Under the pieces are notes generated by a model. It did no database searches. It saw only the letters and a list, made by a program, of their open reading frames with translations, and was not told where the DNA came from. From Hymenobacter sp. BT188 (lineage in GTDB: Bacteria > Bacteroidota > Bacteroidia > Cytophagales > Hymenobacteraceae): a stretch of 64,000 nucleotides of DNA. Below, piece by piece: positions 50,451-59,468 of the stretch. Every line of letters begins with the position of its first letter. Positions within the stretch are counted from its first letter, which is position 1. Location of the stretch: NCBI RefSeq assembly GCF_014333585.1, contig NZ_JACSCW010000005.1, forward strand, positions 124,001-188,000. Direction: 5' to 3'. The position numbers were made by a program, and so were the translations under genes.

Positions 50451-50602
50451 TATGTTACACTTCAGATTGTGAACCCGCTCTTCATGACGACTTAATTTAA
50501 TAGGCCCAAAAAGTTCTTCCATGACTCACTCAGCGCGCCAAGGCGGAACTCTGCCCCCCAAGCAGTAGCTTCCCGCTTCATTGGCTGCCTGCTCTGCACC
50601 TT

Positions 50603-51229
50603 ATGTTCTTCAAACGCCGTCGTCCTGAGTTGCCTGCCGCGTTAGCCGATGCGGAGTTGCTGGTGCGCTACCGGCAACACGGTAATGTGGCCGACTTAGG
50701 TGTTCTTTATGAGCGACATATGGTAGCAGTGCTGGCTATTTGTCGGCGCTACCTGCGCGATGAGGACGATGCGAAAGACGCGGTGATGCAGCTATTTGAA
50801 AAGCTGGTGGAAAGCCTACAGCGGCACGAGGTCGATAACTTTCCAGCTTGGCTGCATACCACAGCTCGCAATCACTGTCTGATGATTTTGCGCGCCCGAC
50901 AGCGCGCAGGTCCGAATGGCGGCGCGCTCGTGTTGCACTTTCCGGATGCAGTCGGTATGGAATCGGCGGTGGCCGCGCATCTACCTCCTGATGACCCCGA
51001 CGAAGCTGCTTTGACCGAAGAACGCCTGCAAGCCTTGGAACTCGCCCTGGCTGAGCTGCCACCCGGTCAGCGACGATGTTTGGAACTGTTTTACCTCGAA
51101 AAGCAGTGTTATCGTACCATCGCTACCATCACCGGCTTCGAACTGGGCTTAGTAAAAAGTCACCTGCAAAACGGCAAGCGCAACCTCAAACGATACTTAG
51201 AGTCTTCTTCTCCTGATGCGGCCCACTGA
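50603..51229 (+). CDS. ECF-type RNA polymerase sigma factor
   Basis: A 208-residue sigma-70 protein. Region 2 (LVRYRQHGNVADLGVLYERH, then RYLRDEDDAKDAVMQLFEKL with the DDAKD core) and region 4 (LPPGQRRCLELFYLEKQCYR, then TITGFELGLVKSHLQNGKRN) are clear. Its stop overlaps the start of the anti-sigma/TonB gene by 14 bases, typical of a co-translated sigma/anti-sigma pair. The regulon is unknown, but the partner architecture suggests an envelope signal. Confidence 0.93.
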   Translation: MFFKRRRPELPAALADAELLVRYRQHGNVADLGVLYERHMVAVLAICRRYLRDEDDAKDAVMQLFEKLVESLQRHEVDNFPAWLHTTARNHCLMILRARQRAGPNGGALVLHFPDAVGMESAVAAHLPPDDPDEAALTEERLQALELALAELPPGQRRCLELFYLEKQCYRTIATITGFELGLVKSHLQNGKRNLKRYLESSSPDAAH

Positions 51230-52679
51230 CCAGCTACCTTCTCCACTTTTGCCCCCCGAACCCGGTGGGCACCTGCCTGTGGCCTTGCTGCGGCAGTACG
51301 TGGCCGGTACGCCAGCGCCAGCCGATCAGCACCGCGTGGAGGCACACACCCTTGATTGTCAGCGCTGTGCCGAAGTATTGGAAGGCCTGGAGATGGCCGA
51401 CGCCGCTACCACCGACCACAGCCTAACCGACCTACAAAGTCGCCTGCGCACTCGCGTAGCGCCGGATATCAGCCGGAAGTCAGCGGCAGATTGGCCTTGG
51501 CTGCAAATGGCCAGCGTCGTGTTATTACTAATAGCTAGCATCGTTGGCTGGCGGCTCAATCAATCCAAAACCGAGGCGCAATCGGAGCCGGTAGCAACGG
51601 TAATGCGCAGGGAAGAGATAGAAGCACAACAAAAGACAATGACGCCGCCAGCGCCCCAACCCGAGGTGGAGGCGATGGAATCGAAGCCGATGCCAGCGGA
51701 GATAGTGGCAGCTGATGCGTCAGAACCTGAATTGACTCGGTTGGTGCCATCGCGGGCAGTGGCTTCCGCTCAATTAAGAGCAGCTGGTCGTACCCGCTCG
51801 GCTCGTATGGCTGAATCGGTCAATGCTGGTATAGCAGCGATAAGAACCGAGTCTTCTGATCGGAAAGATAAAGTAGTATCGGATAGTACTTCTACCCCAA
51901 ACTTAGCGGGGGCGGCCGAAGCGCCGACAGTTGCTTCCGCTTCCGCCCCTCTCCCACCCGACCGGGCACGTACTTCTCTGGCTCGAGCTACAGCGCCCAC
52001 TGCTGCCCCCCCTGCCGACTCAGGCCAGCAAGTTGCAAAAATGCCCCCCAGTAGCGATGCGCGGTCTTTGGCAAGCAATGCTCCGGGTTCAAGCATGAGC
52101 ATGGTTCGAGGCCGAATTACAGACCAGCGCTCCGGTGAAGGATTGCCTGGGGTGACGGTGCTGGTGAAAGGCACCCAGCAAGGTGTGAGTACCCAGGCCG
52201 ACGGCTCCTTCGCGCTGCCCGTAACCGATAGCCAATCGACCCTGACGATTGCCTCTATCGGTTATCAGACAAGAGAATATAAGCTGACCAATCCAAGTGC
52301 TCCGCTCACCCTGGCCCTCGCCTCCGATACCAGGAGCCTCAGCGAAGTGGTAGTGACACGCAAAGGCAAAATGCCCGCGCCACCAACCGTTGGTCCCGCG
52401 CCAGCAGGAGGCCTACCAGCTTTTCACGAATACTTAAAAGAGGAGTTGAAATACCCCGAAAAGGCTTTGCGAGATCGTACGCAGGGAACGGTGAAACTAC
52501 GATTCACGGTAACTGCCAGCGGTGCTATTGAGGATTTGAAAGTCGTGAGCAGCCTGAGCAAGGAGTGCGACGAAGAAGCCATGCGCCTGGTGCGCGAAGG
52601 ACCGGCCTGGTTTCCGGGCATTATCGGGGGACGCCGTACAGCTCAGCAGGTGCGTATTACGGTGCCGTTTCGTTTATAG
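51216..52679 (+). CDS. Anti-sigma factor fused to CarboxypepD-regulatory-like and TonB domains
   Basis: A 487-residue protein. Residues 1-75 contain a zinc-finger anti-sigma segment (HTLDCQRCAEVLEGLEMAD; H-x3-C-x2-C). One membrane segment lies at about 93-110 (LQMASVVLLLIASIVGWRL). A long low-complexity Ala/Ser/Pro linker covers about 115-290. A carboxypeptidase-regulatory-like domain (VRGRITDQRSGEGLPGVTVL) lies at about 292-375, and a TonB C-terminal domain (LKYPEKALRDRTQGTVKLRF) at about 405-487. The three parts would join an anti-sigma factor in the cytosol to an outer-membrane-contacting TonB tip. It is transcribed with the sigma factor. Confidence 0.9.
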   Translation: MRPTDQLPSPLLPPEPGGHLPVALLRQYVAGTPAPADQHRVEAHTLDCQRCAEVLEGLEMADAATTDHSLTDLQSRLRTRVAPDISRKSAADWPWLQMASVVLLLIASIVGWRLNQSKTEAQSEPVATVMRREEIEAQQKTMTPPAPQPEVEAMESKPMPAEIVAADASEPELTRLVPSRAVASAQLRAAGRTRSARMAESVNAGIAAIRTESSDRKDKVVSDSTSTPNLAGAAEAPTVASASAPLPPDRARTSLARATAPTAAPPADSGQQVAKMPPSSDARSLASNAPGSSMSMVRGRITDQRSGEGLPGVTVLVKGTQQGVSTQADGSFALPVTDSQSTLTIASIGYQTREYKLTNPSAPLTLALASDTRSLSEVVVTRKGKMPAPPTVGPAPAGGLPAFHEYLKEELKYPEKALRDRTQGTVKLRFTVTASGAIEDLKVVSSLSKECDEEAMRLVREGPAWFPGIIGGRRTAQQVRITVPFRL

Positions 52680-52737
52680 AAATTATGGCGGCCGTGGTGC
52701 TACGACTGACTGATTCATTTTCAAGTTAAGACTCAAC

Positions 52738-52776
52738 AAAAAAGCCCCCCCAGACGAACTCTGGGGGGGCTTTTTT
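52738..52776 (+). terminator. Bidirectional intrinsic terminator (GCCCCCCC type)
   Basis: The arms AAAAAAGCCCCCCCAGA and TCTGGGGGGGCTTTTTT form a 17-bp stem between the convergent anti-sigma/TonB and dodecin genes. Confidence 0.93.
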
Positions 52777-52793
52777 CTGGTTCAACTTACTTT

Positions 52794-53177
52794 TTAGCCA
52801 CTGTAGCCACCACCGCTTTCGGAGGCAGTAGCGCTGCCACCGGGCTCTACTTCGCGGGGCAGGTCGGGCTGAGTTTTCATTTCTACGTGACTGTAATCGG
52901 GAGTGCCACCGCCGGTTCCGGGCGTTTCGGCTTGCTCAGTTTCGGCGCTGCCAATGGCGCCAGCGTTCCACTTGTGCAGCACCTCGAAGGTAATTTTGGC
53001 CGTGATGCGGTACTCCACAATCCGGTTGTCCTGCACTTTGCAGCTCTGGTCTTTGATGTAGATCGAGCGGATGCCCTTGAGCGTGGTGCTGGCTTCGGTA
53101 AGGGCGCGCTGGAGGGCGTCTTCGAAGCTTTTGTCGGAGCTGGCCAGTACTTCAATTACTTTTTTGATGCTACTCAT
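52794..53177 (-). CDS. Dodecin family protein with C-terminal extension
   Basis: A 127-residue protein whose first 67 residues are a dodecin (SIKKVIEVLASSDKSFEDAL, KGIRSIYIKDQSCKV, EYRITAKITFEVL). Dodecins form dodecameric shells that bind flavin or other cofactors. The remaining 60 residues (GSAETEQAETPGTGGGTPDY) are a Gly/Glu/Thr-rich tail absent from usual dodecins of about 70 residues. The tail probably protrudes from the shell. It is convergent with the anti-sigma/TonB gene and divergent from fumC. Confidence 0.9.
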   Translation of the reverse strand: MSSIKKVIEVLASSDKSFEDALQRALTEASTTLKGIRSIYIKDQSCKVQDNRIVEYRITAKITFEVLHKWNAGAIGSAETEQAETPGTGGGTPDYSHVEMKTQPDLPREVEPGGSATASESGGGYSG

Positions 53178-53345
53178 AGCTTGGGGCGTTTGGAGGTGGA
53201 AAAGAGCTTTAGAACGACTCCGAAGGGAGCCAGAAGGGTTGTACGCAAGCGCGCGTTGACTGGCTGAGTCCTAACATTGCCCCCCGACCCGGCGTTACGT
53301 ACTTTTACCCCCTCGAACCAATTTGCCACCTCAGCATTCCGCTTC

Positions 53346-54749
53346 ATGAATTTTCGCACCGAGAAAGACACCATGGGCCCCGTACAGGTGCCCGCCGACG
53401 CCTACTACGGCGCCCAAACCCAGCGCTCCATTGATAACTTTCGCATTGCTCAGGATATCAACCGAATGCCGAAGGAAATCATCCGCGCCTTTGCCTATCT
53501 GAAGAAAGCCGCCGCCCTCACCAACCGCGACGCCGGCGTATTATCAGCCGAAAAAGCCGAGCTGATTGGTCGCGTGTGCGACGAGATTCTGGAGGGCAAG
53601 CTGGACGCGGAGTTTCCGCTGGTGGTGTGGCAAACCGGCTCGGGTACGCAGTCGAACATGAATGTGAACGAGGTGGTAGCTTACCGCGGCCACGTATTGC
53701 AGGGTGGCCAGCTCAGCGACGAGAAGAAAGCCTTGGCTCCTAACGACGACGTAAACAAGTCGCAAAGCTCGAACGACACCTTCCCCACGGCCATGCACAT
53801 CGCGGCCTACAAGATTCTGGTGGAAGTGACGATGCCCGGCATTGAGAAGCTGCGCGACACACTTAAGCGGAAGTCGGAGGAGTATATGCATGTGGTGAAA
53901 ATTGGCCGCACCCACCTCATGGACGCTACGCCGCTAACTGTAGGCCAGGAGTTTTCGGGCTACGTATCGCAGCTCGACCACGGCTTGCGGGCTATCAAAA
54001 ACACGCTGGCTCACTTGTCGGAGCTGGCCTTGGGCGGTACAGCCGTCGGTACGGGCATCAATACGCCCCCCAACTACTCCGAAAACGTTGCCAAGCATAT
54101 TGCTGACCTAACAGGTCTACCCTTTGTGACAGCCGAAAATAAGTTTGAGGCTTTGGCCGCTCACGACGCCATTGTGGAGGCGCACGGCGCTTTGAAAACG
54201 GTAGCCGCCAGCCTAATGAAGATTGCCAACGACATTCGGCTGTTGGCTTCCGGCCCGCGCGCTGGCATTGGCGAGCTGTATATTCCTGATAATGAGCCCG
54301 GCTCCAGCATTATGCCCGGCAAAGTAAACCCCACCCAGAGCGAGGCTATGACTATGGTAGCCGCGCAGGTGATGGGCAACGACGTAGCCATCAACATCGG
54401 CGGCATGAACGGCCACTTCGAGCTGAACGTGTTTAAGCCTCTGATGATCTACAACTTCCTGCACTCGGCCCGCCTCATCGGTGATGTGTGCGTGTCGTTT
54501 AATGATAAGTGCGCGGAAGGCATCAAACCCATCGAAGAGAACATCAAGAAGCACGTAAACAGCTCCCTGATGCTGGTAACGGCCCTGAACCCTCACATCG
54601 GCTACTACAAAGCGGCCGAAATTGCCCAAACTGCCCACCGCGAAGGCAGCACCCTCAAGGAAACGGCGCTCAAGCTCGGCTACCTCACCGAAGAGCAGTT
54701 TAATGAGTGGCTGAAGCCAGAGGATATGGTGGGCGAGATAAAGAAGTAG
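53346..54749 (+). CDS. fumC: Class II fumarate hydratase
   Basis: A 467-residue enzyme from the ATG at 53346 that begins MNFRTEKDTMGPVQVPADAY. Family motifs are QSSNDTFPTAMH, the KIGRTHLMDATPLTVGQEFS region and the signature GSSIMPGKVNPTQSEAM. It hydrates fumarate to malate in the TCA cycle. The upstream in-frame extension lacks conservation and is not used. Its terminator ends one base before the next gene's ATG. Confidence 0.96.
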   Translation: MNFRTEKDTMGPVQVPADAYYGAQTQRSIDNFRIAQDINRMPKEIIRAFAYLKKAAALTNRDAGVLSAEKAELIGRVCDEILEGKLDAEFPLVVWQTGSGTQSNMNVNEVVAYRGHVLQGGQLSDEKKALAPNDDVNKSQSSNDTFPTAMHIAAYKILVEVTMPGIEKLRDTLKRKSEEYMHVVKIGRTHLMDATPLTVGQEFSGYVSQLDHGLRAIKNTLAHLSELALGGTAVGTGINTPPNYSENVAKHIADLTGLPFVTAENKFEALAAHDAIVEAHGALKTVAASLMKIANDIRLLASGPRAGIGELYIPDNEPGSSIMPGKVNPTQSEAMTMVAAQVMGNDVAINIGGMNGHFELNVFKPLMIYNFLHSARLIGDVCVSFNDKCAEGIKPIEENIKKHVNSSLMLVTALNPHIGYYKAAEIAQTAHREGSTLKETALKLGYLTEEQFNEWLKPEDMVGEIKK

Positions 54750-54785
54750 CCCACGCTACAACCTTGTTGAGTGAGTCTACGAACA

Positions 54786-54820
54786 ACGGGCGACCAGCTA
54801 TCAGGCTGGGCGCCCGTTTT
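54786..54820 (+). terminator. fumC terminator abutting the next start codon
   Basis: ACGGGCG/CGCCCGT plus an inner CCAGC/GCTGG stem end in TTTT at 54820. The ATG of the DHH gene is at 54822. Confidence 0.85.
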
Positions 54821-54821
54821 C

Positions 54822-55889
54822 ATGTCTGCCTATCCCCAATTCGTTGCGCCATTTCGTGCCTTTCTTGACCAGATTCCTGATGCCGGCCGCGTAGTCGTGT
54901 TTTGCCATTTTGATGCGGACGGACTGGCTGCGGGGGGCTTATTTGGGCGCGGACTAAACCGAATTAATGCCAGTTGGGAAGTGGAAGTTTTGCCCTCTGG
55001 TAAGGGTGAAAACGCCTTTTTAACGCCTGCGGTGCGCGAGAAGCTGTTGGCCTTCGAGCCTGATGCCCTTATTGTCACTGACCTGGGTGTGCATGAAAAT
55101 GGCACCTTGGAAACAGACGGCATACCTGTGCTTTACGTGGACCATCACATTCCCGAAGGTCAGCCGCCGGCCGGTGCTACCGTGCTCACCGGCTACGGCC
55201 TGGAGCCCGTTCCCTGCTCGGCTTGGCTGGCCTATGAGCTGCTGGCCGCCGAAACCGACATGACCGACTTGCGCTGGGTGGCGGCCATCGGAATTATTTC
55301 CGATTTGGGCGACCAAGCGCAGTGGCCGCCGCTGGCCGAAACCAAAAAGCAGCATACCGCCAAGTGGCTCAAGGAGGCCGTAGCTATGTGCAATGCCGCT
55401 CGTCGCGCGGGCGCCTTTGACCTAGATTTGCCCTTGCAGTATTTGCTGCACGATGATAACCCGCGTGGTCTGGCTCAAGACGAAACATTGGCCGCCTACC
55501 GCGCAGAAGTAGCCGCAGCCTTGGCCATCGCACGCAAAATGCCCCCCAAGTTCCCGCCCAAAGGGCCTGACGCCGCGCCAGTGGCAATTATCACCATTGA
55601 TTCGCCCTGCCAGATTCACCCGCTCGTTGCCCAGCAATGGATTCAGCGCCTGCCCGATAGAGTGGTGCTATGTGCTAACCTTGGCTACTTGCCCGATGGT
55701 GCCGTGGCTATATCGGGGCGGGCTGCCAGCCGCGACCTCCATATTCCGAATATGCTGCGGGCGGCGTTTGCCCGAATTGGCGCTACCCCGCCCGCTAACT
55801 TTGCTCATGGTCACCCGCAGGCTAGTGGGGGGCATTTACCACCTGCTGAGTATAAGTTGTTGTTGCAAGGGCTGGGGTTTACGGAGTGA
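54822..55889 (+). CDS. DHH-family phosphoesterase
   Basis: A 355-residue protein of the DHH superfamily, which includes RecJ and nanoRNase. Metal-binding motifs are VVFCHFDADGLAAGG, LIVTDLGVH, LYVDHHIPEG and GIISDLGDQAQW. It is shorter than RecJ and lacks the OB-fold domain. The C-terminal half is probably a DHHA1-like substrate-binding domain. Substrate (ssDNA, nanoRNA or cyclic dinucleotide products) is not decided. The ATG at 54822 follows the fumC terminator by one base; an upstream TTG at 54771 would be coded by the terminator stem. Confidence 0.85.
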   Translation: MSAYPQFVAPFRAFLDQIPDAGRVVVFCHFDADGLAAGGLFGRGLNRINASWEVEVLPSGKGENAFLTPAVREKLLAFEPDALIVTDLGVHENGTLETDGIPVLYVDHHIPEGQPPAGATVLTGYGLEPVPCSAWLAYELLAAETDMTDLRWVAAIGIISDLGDQAQWPPLAETKKQHTAKWLKEAVAMCNAARRAGAFDLDLPLQYLLHDDNPRGLAQDETLAAYRAEVAAALAIARKMPPKFPPKGPDAAPVAIITIDSPCQIHPLVAQQWIQRLPDRVVLCANLGYLPDGAVAISGRAASRDLHIPNMLRAAFARIGATPPANFAHGHPQASGGHLPPAEYKLLLQGLGFTE

Positions 55890-56025
55890 ATAAAGCTCTA
55901 TGAGCTATGTTTGAATTCTATCGTCCTCCACTCCTCATACGCAAAGCGCGCACCTAATACCCGAAGAGCTCTAGTCAAATTGTTGGCCGCTACAGCCCTT
56001 TGAACATCAACTTCTGCCTGCCTTG

Positions 56026-56056
56026 AAAGCCTCTCCGCTATGAGCGGGGGGCTTTT
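56026..56056 (+). terminator. Intrinsic terminator
   Basis: AAAGCCTCTCC pairs with GGGGGGCTTT, with G-U pairs, around GCTATGAGC, and a T-rich tail follows. It lies in the gap between the DHH gene and the S9 peptidase and uses the same GGGGGGC 3' arm as the other terminators. Confidence 0.6.
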
Positions 56057-56188
56057 ATTTTGTCTATGGACACGGTATTGCTCGCGTGGCAGCAGCTTGA
56101 ATAAGTAGTTAGATACCAGGGAATTTAGATGTACCTTACTTGAGTCCATAAACATCTTGCTTTAACCAAGTTTCCACCTGCCCCATTT

Positions 56189-58153
56189 ATGAAAAGACCC
56201 TTACTTAGTCTACTATGGCTACTGCCCTTAGGCGCGCTGGCCCAGCAACCCACCACTGTGAGTCCGGCCCGCCGAGAGGAGGGAAATCTGGTTATCGAAC
56301 GGATTCCGACGCCTACGCCTGCCTTACGCGAACGACTGAACGCTTACCAGAATGCCCGCTCAGCTGGCTTGCTCGATTGGGACCACCAAGGCGGTATTTA
56401 TATCAGCACCCGCTTTGGCGATGCCGCGCAGGTGCACCACGTAGCGGCGCCCGGTGCCGACCGGCGCCAGCTAACGTTCTTTCCCGAGCCTGTGGGCGGC
56501 GCCTCCGTGAGCCCCGATCCTAAGCACAATGGCTTCGTATTTTCTAAGGATGTAGGTGGCAATGAAAATCGCCAAAACTACTGGTTCGACCGTGCCACTG
56601 GCCAGTACACCCTGCTTACTGATGGCAAAAGCCAGAACGGAGGCGTGCTGTGGAGCACCCGCGGCGACCGGTATGTATACAACAGCACCCGTCGCAACGG
56701 CCGCGACTATGATTTGTACATGGCCCCAGTGGGCAACCCTAAAGCCGAGAAGCGCCTGCTGGAAGTAAGCGGTTCTTGGAACGCCGCCGACTGGAGTCCC
56801 GACGACCAAACCATCGTGGCGCAGGAGTATATATCGGCTAACGAAAGCCACCTGTTTCTGCTGGACGTGGCCACAGGTAAAGCCACACCTCTCAATCCCA
56901 AAAACGAAAAAATATCCTACGGTTCGGCGCTGTTTAGCGAGGATGGCAAGGGCCTATACTTAGTCAGCGATGAGGGCACAGAGTTTCATACTTTGCGCTA
57001 CTATAACCTGGCTACCAAGCAGCAAACGCCGCTCACAGCCGGCATCAGCTGGGACGTAGACGAAATGGAAATGACCCCCAAAGGCGACCTGCTGGCTTTT
57101 ACAGTGAATGCCGATGGCTTCAGCGAGTTGTACTTGCTGACCACCAAAACCGGCAAATACGAGCGAGTGAAAAATGTCCCCCAGGGCCTGATCGGCGGGC
57201 TTAAGTTCAGTCGTGATGGGCAGCGGCTGGGCTACACCTTTTCCAACGCCAAGACTGCCGGTGATGTGTACTCGCTGGCGCTAAAAGGCAACCAAACTAC
57301 GCGCTGGACACAAAGCGAAATCGGGGGCTTGAATCCGGCTACTCTGGTAGAGCCCTCGCTGGTGCGCTACCCTACTTTTGACCAAATAAATGGACAGCCG
57401 CGTCAGATTCCGGCTTTCGTGTACAAGCCTGCTAGCCGCAAGGGCAAGCTGCCCGTTATTATCAATATTCATGGTGGACCAGAGGGACAAGCTCGGCCCG
57501 GCTTCGACCCATCTACTCAGTACATGGTGCAGGAGTTGGGGGTGGCGGTCATCTTCCCCAACGTACGCGGCTCATCGGGCTACGGCAAAACCTACCTAGC
57601 GGCCGACAACGGCATGAAGCGTGAAGATTCGGTGCAGGACATCGGCAAGCTGCTCGACTGGATTGCGACACAACCGGACCTCGATGCGGGCCGCGTGGCT
57701 GTGTACGGTGGCTCCTATGGCGGCTACATGGTGTTGGCCTGCATGACTAACTTCAATAACCGCCTGCGCGCTGGCATTGATGTGGTGGGTATTAGCAACT
57801 TCGTGACCTTTCTGGAAAGCACCTCAGAGTACCGCCGCGACTTGCGGCGGGCCGAGTACGGCGACGAGCGGGACCCGGCCATGCGGGCCTATATGCAGAA
57901 GATTGCGCCCCTGAACAATGTGCAGAAAATCACGAAGCCGATGATGATTGTGCAGGGCCAAAATGACCCGCGTGTGCCCTACACCGAGGCCGAACAAATG
58001 CTCTCAGCCCTCAAGAAAAACGGCAACGACGTCTATTTCCTCATGGCGAAAGACGAAGGTCACGGATTCCGTAAAAAAAGTAACCGTGATTATCAGTCGG
58101 CGGCCATGTCGGAGTTCATTGAGCAATACTTAGTGAGTGAGCAAGCCAAATAG
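56189..58153 (+). CDS. S9-family prolyl-oligopeptidase-like serine peptidase
   Basis: A 654-residue exported peptidase (signal MKRPLLSLLWLLPLGALAQQ). A beta-propeller-like region covers about 60-390 (GFVFSKDVGGNENRQNYWFD and similar repeats). The alpha/beta-hydrolase domain has the catalytic Ser 509 in YGGSYGGYMVLACM, Asp in VQGQNDPRVPY and His in KDEGHGFRK. The oxyanion region INIHGGPEGQARPGF is present. It cleaves peptides outside the inner membrane. Confidence 0.95.
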   Translation: MKRPLLSLLWLLPLGALAQQPTTVSPARREEGNLVIERIPTPTPALRERLNAYQNARSAGLLDWDHQGGIYISTRFGDAAQVHHVAAPGADRRQLTFFPEPVGGASVSPDPKHNGFVFSKDVGGNENRQNYWFDRATGQYTLLTDGKSQNGGVLWSTRGDRYVYNSTRRNGRDYDLYMAPVGNPKAEKRLLEVSGSWNAADWSPDDQTIVAQEYISANESHLFLLDVATGKATPLNPKNEKISYGSALFSEDGKGLYLVSDEGTEFHTLRYYNLATKQQTPLTAGISWDVDEMEMTPKGDLLAFTVNADGFSELYLLTTKTGKYERVKNVPQGLIGGLKFSRDGQRLGYTFSNAKTAGDVYSLALKGNQTTRWTQSEIGGLNPATLVEPSLVRYPTFDQINGQPRQIPAFVYKPASRKGKLPVIINIHGGPEGQARPGFDPSTQYMVQELGVAVIFPNVRGSSGYGKTYLAADNGMKREDSVQDIGKLLDWIATQPDLDAGRVAVYGGSYGGYMVLACMTNFNNRLRAGIDVVGISNFVTFLESTSEYRRDLRRAEYGDERDPAMRAYMQKIAPLNNVQKITKPMMIVQGQNDPRVPYTEAEQMLSALKKNGNDVYFLMAKDEGHGFRKKSNRDYQSAAMSEFIEQYLVSEQAK

Positions 58154-58272
58154 GGGCGGTTTGCTGGTAATAGCTGCTTTTCAACACGCCCCATGAGCAC
58201 TTTAACGCTGCACTGTATGTACTTGTGACGGTCCCTTAAGTCAAGCTGCTGCTAAAGCTCAACTGTATGTGT

Positions 58273-58313
58273 AAAGCCACCACTCCTACCTGGAGTGGTG
58301 GCTTTTCTTTTTT
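58273..58313 (+). terminator. Intrinsic terminator of the S9 peptidase
   Basis: Perfect 14-bp arms AAAGCCACCACTCC and GGAGTGGTGGCTTT with a 5-nt loop and a T-rich tail. The GNAT gene starts about 40 bases later. Confidence 0.92.
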
Positions 58314-58354
58314 CCAGCATCTTTAGGGCTGTCTTTCACGCACCTGCCCTTTCT

Positions 58355-58948
58355 ATGGATTTCGCCCAAGACATTATTCTTGAAAATAACCGGGCTCAGT
58401 TGCGCCCCCTGACTGCCCACGATTTTGAGGGATTGCAACCCGTCGCTTTCGACCCCGATCTATGGCAGTTTACCCTTACCCGCGGTGACGACCGCATTAG
58501 TCTGGCCGCTTACATTGCGGCGGCGGTGCAAGGCCGTGAGAAGGAGCAGCGCTACCCTTTCGTACTTATAGATAAGCAAACGAACCAGGTGGCTGGGAGC
58601 ACGAGCTACTACAATATCTATCCGGATGACGCGCGTCTGTCCATCGGCTATACTTGGGTGGGCACTGATTTTCAGCGCAGCGGCCTAAATCGGGCGGCGA
58701 AGCATTTGCTGTTTCGACATGCCTTTGACGTGCTCGGCTGCGAGCGAGTAGAGCTGGAAACGGATGCTCATAATCTGAAGTCGCAGTCGGCGATGCGTCG
58801 CATGGGAGCAACGGAGGAAGGTACTCTGCGGAGCCACCGCTACACCCAAGGCGGACGGCGGCGCGACACAGTCATTTTCAGTGTCCTAAAACCAGAATGG
58901 CATCAGTTGCGCACCACTACCTTTAAGGATTTCGAGAATCATGGCTGA
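58355..58948 (+). CDS. GNAT-family N-acetyltransferase (RimJ/RimL-like)
   Basis: A 197-residue protein from the ATG at 58355 with RimJ/RimL-type blocks (AQLRPLTAHDFEGLQPVAFD, SIGYTWVGTDFQRSGLNRAA, VLGCERVELETDAHNLKSQS, AMRRMGATEEG). The acetyl-CoA loop is the WVGTDFQRSGLNRAAKHLL region. Likely substrates are ribosomal-protein or other N-termini, but this is not shown. Its end overlaps the diacylglycerol kinase start by 8 bases. Confidence 0.9.
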   Translation: MDFAQDIILENNRAQLRPLTAHDFEGLQPVAFDPDLWQFTLTRGDDRISLAAYIAAAVQGREKEQRYPFVLIDKQTNQVAGSTSYYNIYPDDARLSIGYTWVGTDFQRSGLNRAAKHLLFRHAFDVLGCERVELETDAHNLKSQSAMRRMGATEEGTLRSHRYTQGGRRRDTVIFSVLKPEWHQLRTTTFKDFENHG

Positions 58949-59333
58949 TTTGCTCCCCAACCAGCGCAGCTTGCTACGGCGTCGGGCCGACAGCTTCGGG
59001 CATGCCTTCCGCGGGGTGGCGTCGGCGCTACGCTCGGAGGTGCATCTGCGCTTTCACGCCTTGGCAACGGTGGTCGTGATAGGCTTGGGGTTTTACTTTG
59101 GCATCAGCCGGACGGAGTGGGCGATCGTGGCGCTAGCCGTTGGCACCGTCTGGACGGCAGAGTTGGCCAATACGGCCATCGAGGCCCTAACTGATTTGGT
59201 ATCGCCGGAGTATCACCCGTTAGCGGGCAAAGCGAAGGATGTAGCTGCGGGGGCCGTTTTGCTGGCGGCACTGGCGGCCATAGTAGTTGGTGCGCTCATA
59301 TTTGCCCCCCAGGTATGGGCTTTAATTGAGTAG
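58941..59333 (+). CDS. Diacylglycerol / undecaprenol kinase family protein
   Basis: A 130-residue membrane protein with three hydrophobic segments. The family pattern is RRADSFGHAFRGVASALRSE, FHALATVVVIGLGFYFGISR and the catalytic TAELANTAIEALTDLVSPEY, followed by AKDVAAGAVLLAALAA. It phosphorylates diacylglycerol or undecaprenol; the short bacterial form does not decide which. It overlaps the GNAT gene by 8 bases. Confidence 0.93.
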   Translation: MADLLPNQRSLLRRRADSFGHAFRGVASALRSEVHLRFHALATVVVIGLGFYFGISRTEWAIVALAVGTVWTAELANTAIEALTDLVSPEYHPLAGKAKDVAAGAVLLAALAAIVVGALIFAPQVWALIE

Positions 59334-59468
59334 CGCGAAACGGGCCTAAAGAACAATTAGCAAAGCGCGGCGTAAGAACTACTGTTCCGATTATAGGCCC
59401 ACCTTAAATGGGATGTGTGCCTCGCAAGTAGCCTATTGCTTCTTGTTCACTGCTTCCTTTTGCTCGTT

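Noticed and set aside
55898..56155. Minus-strand frame of 85 codons between the DHH and S9 genes
   Set aside because: It overlaps the terminator at 56026-56056, lacks any domain, signal or neighbour support, and its frame looks like chance.
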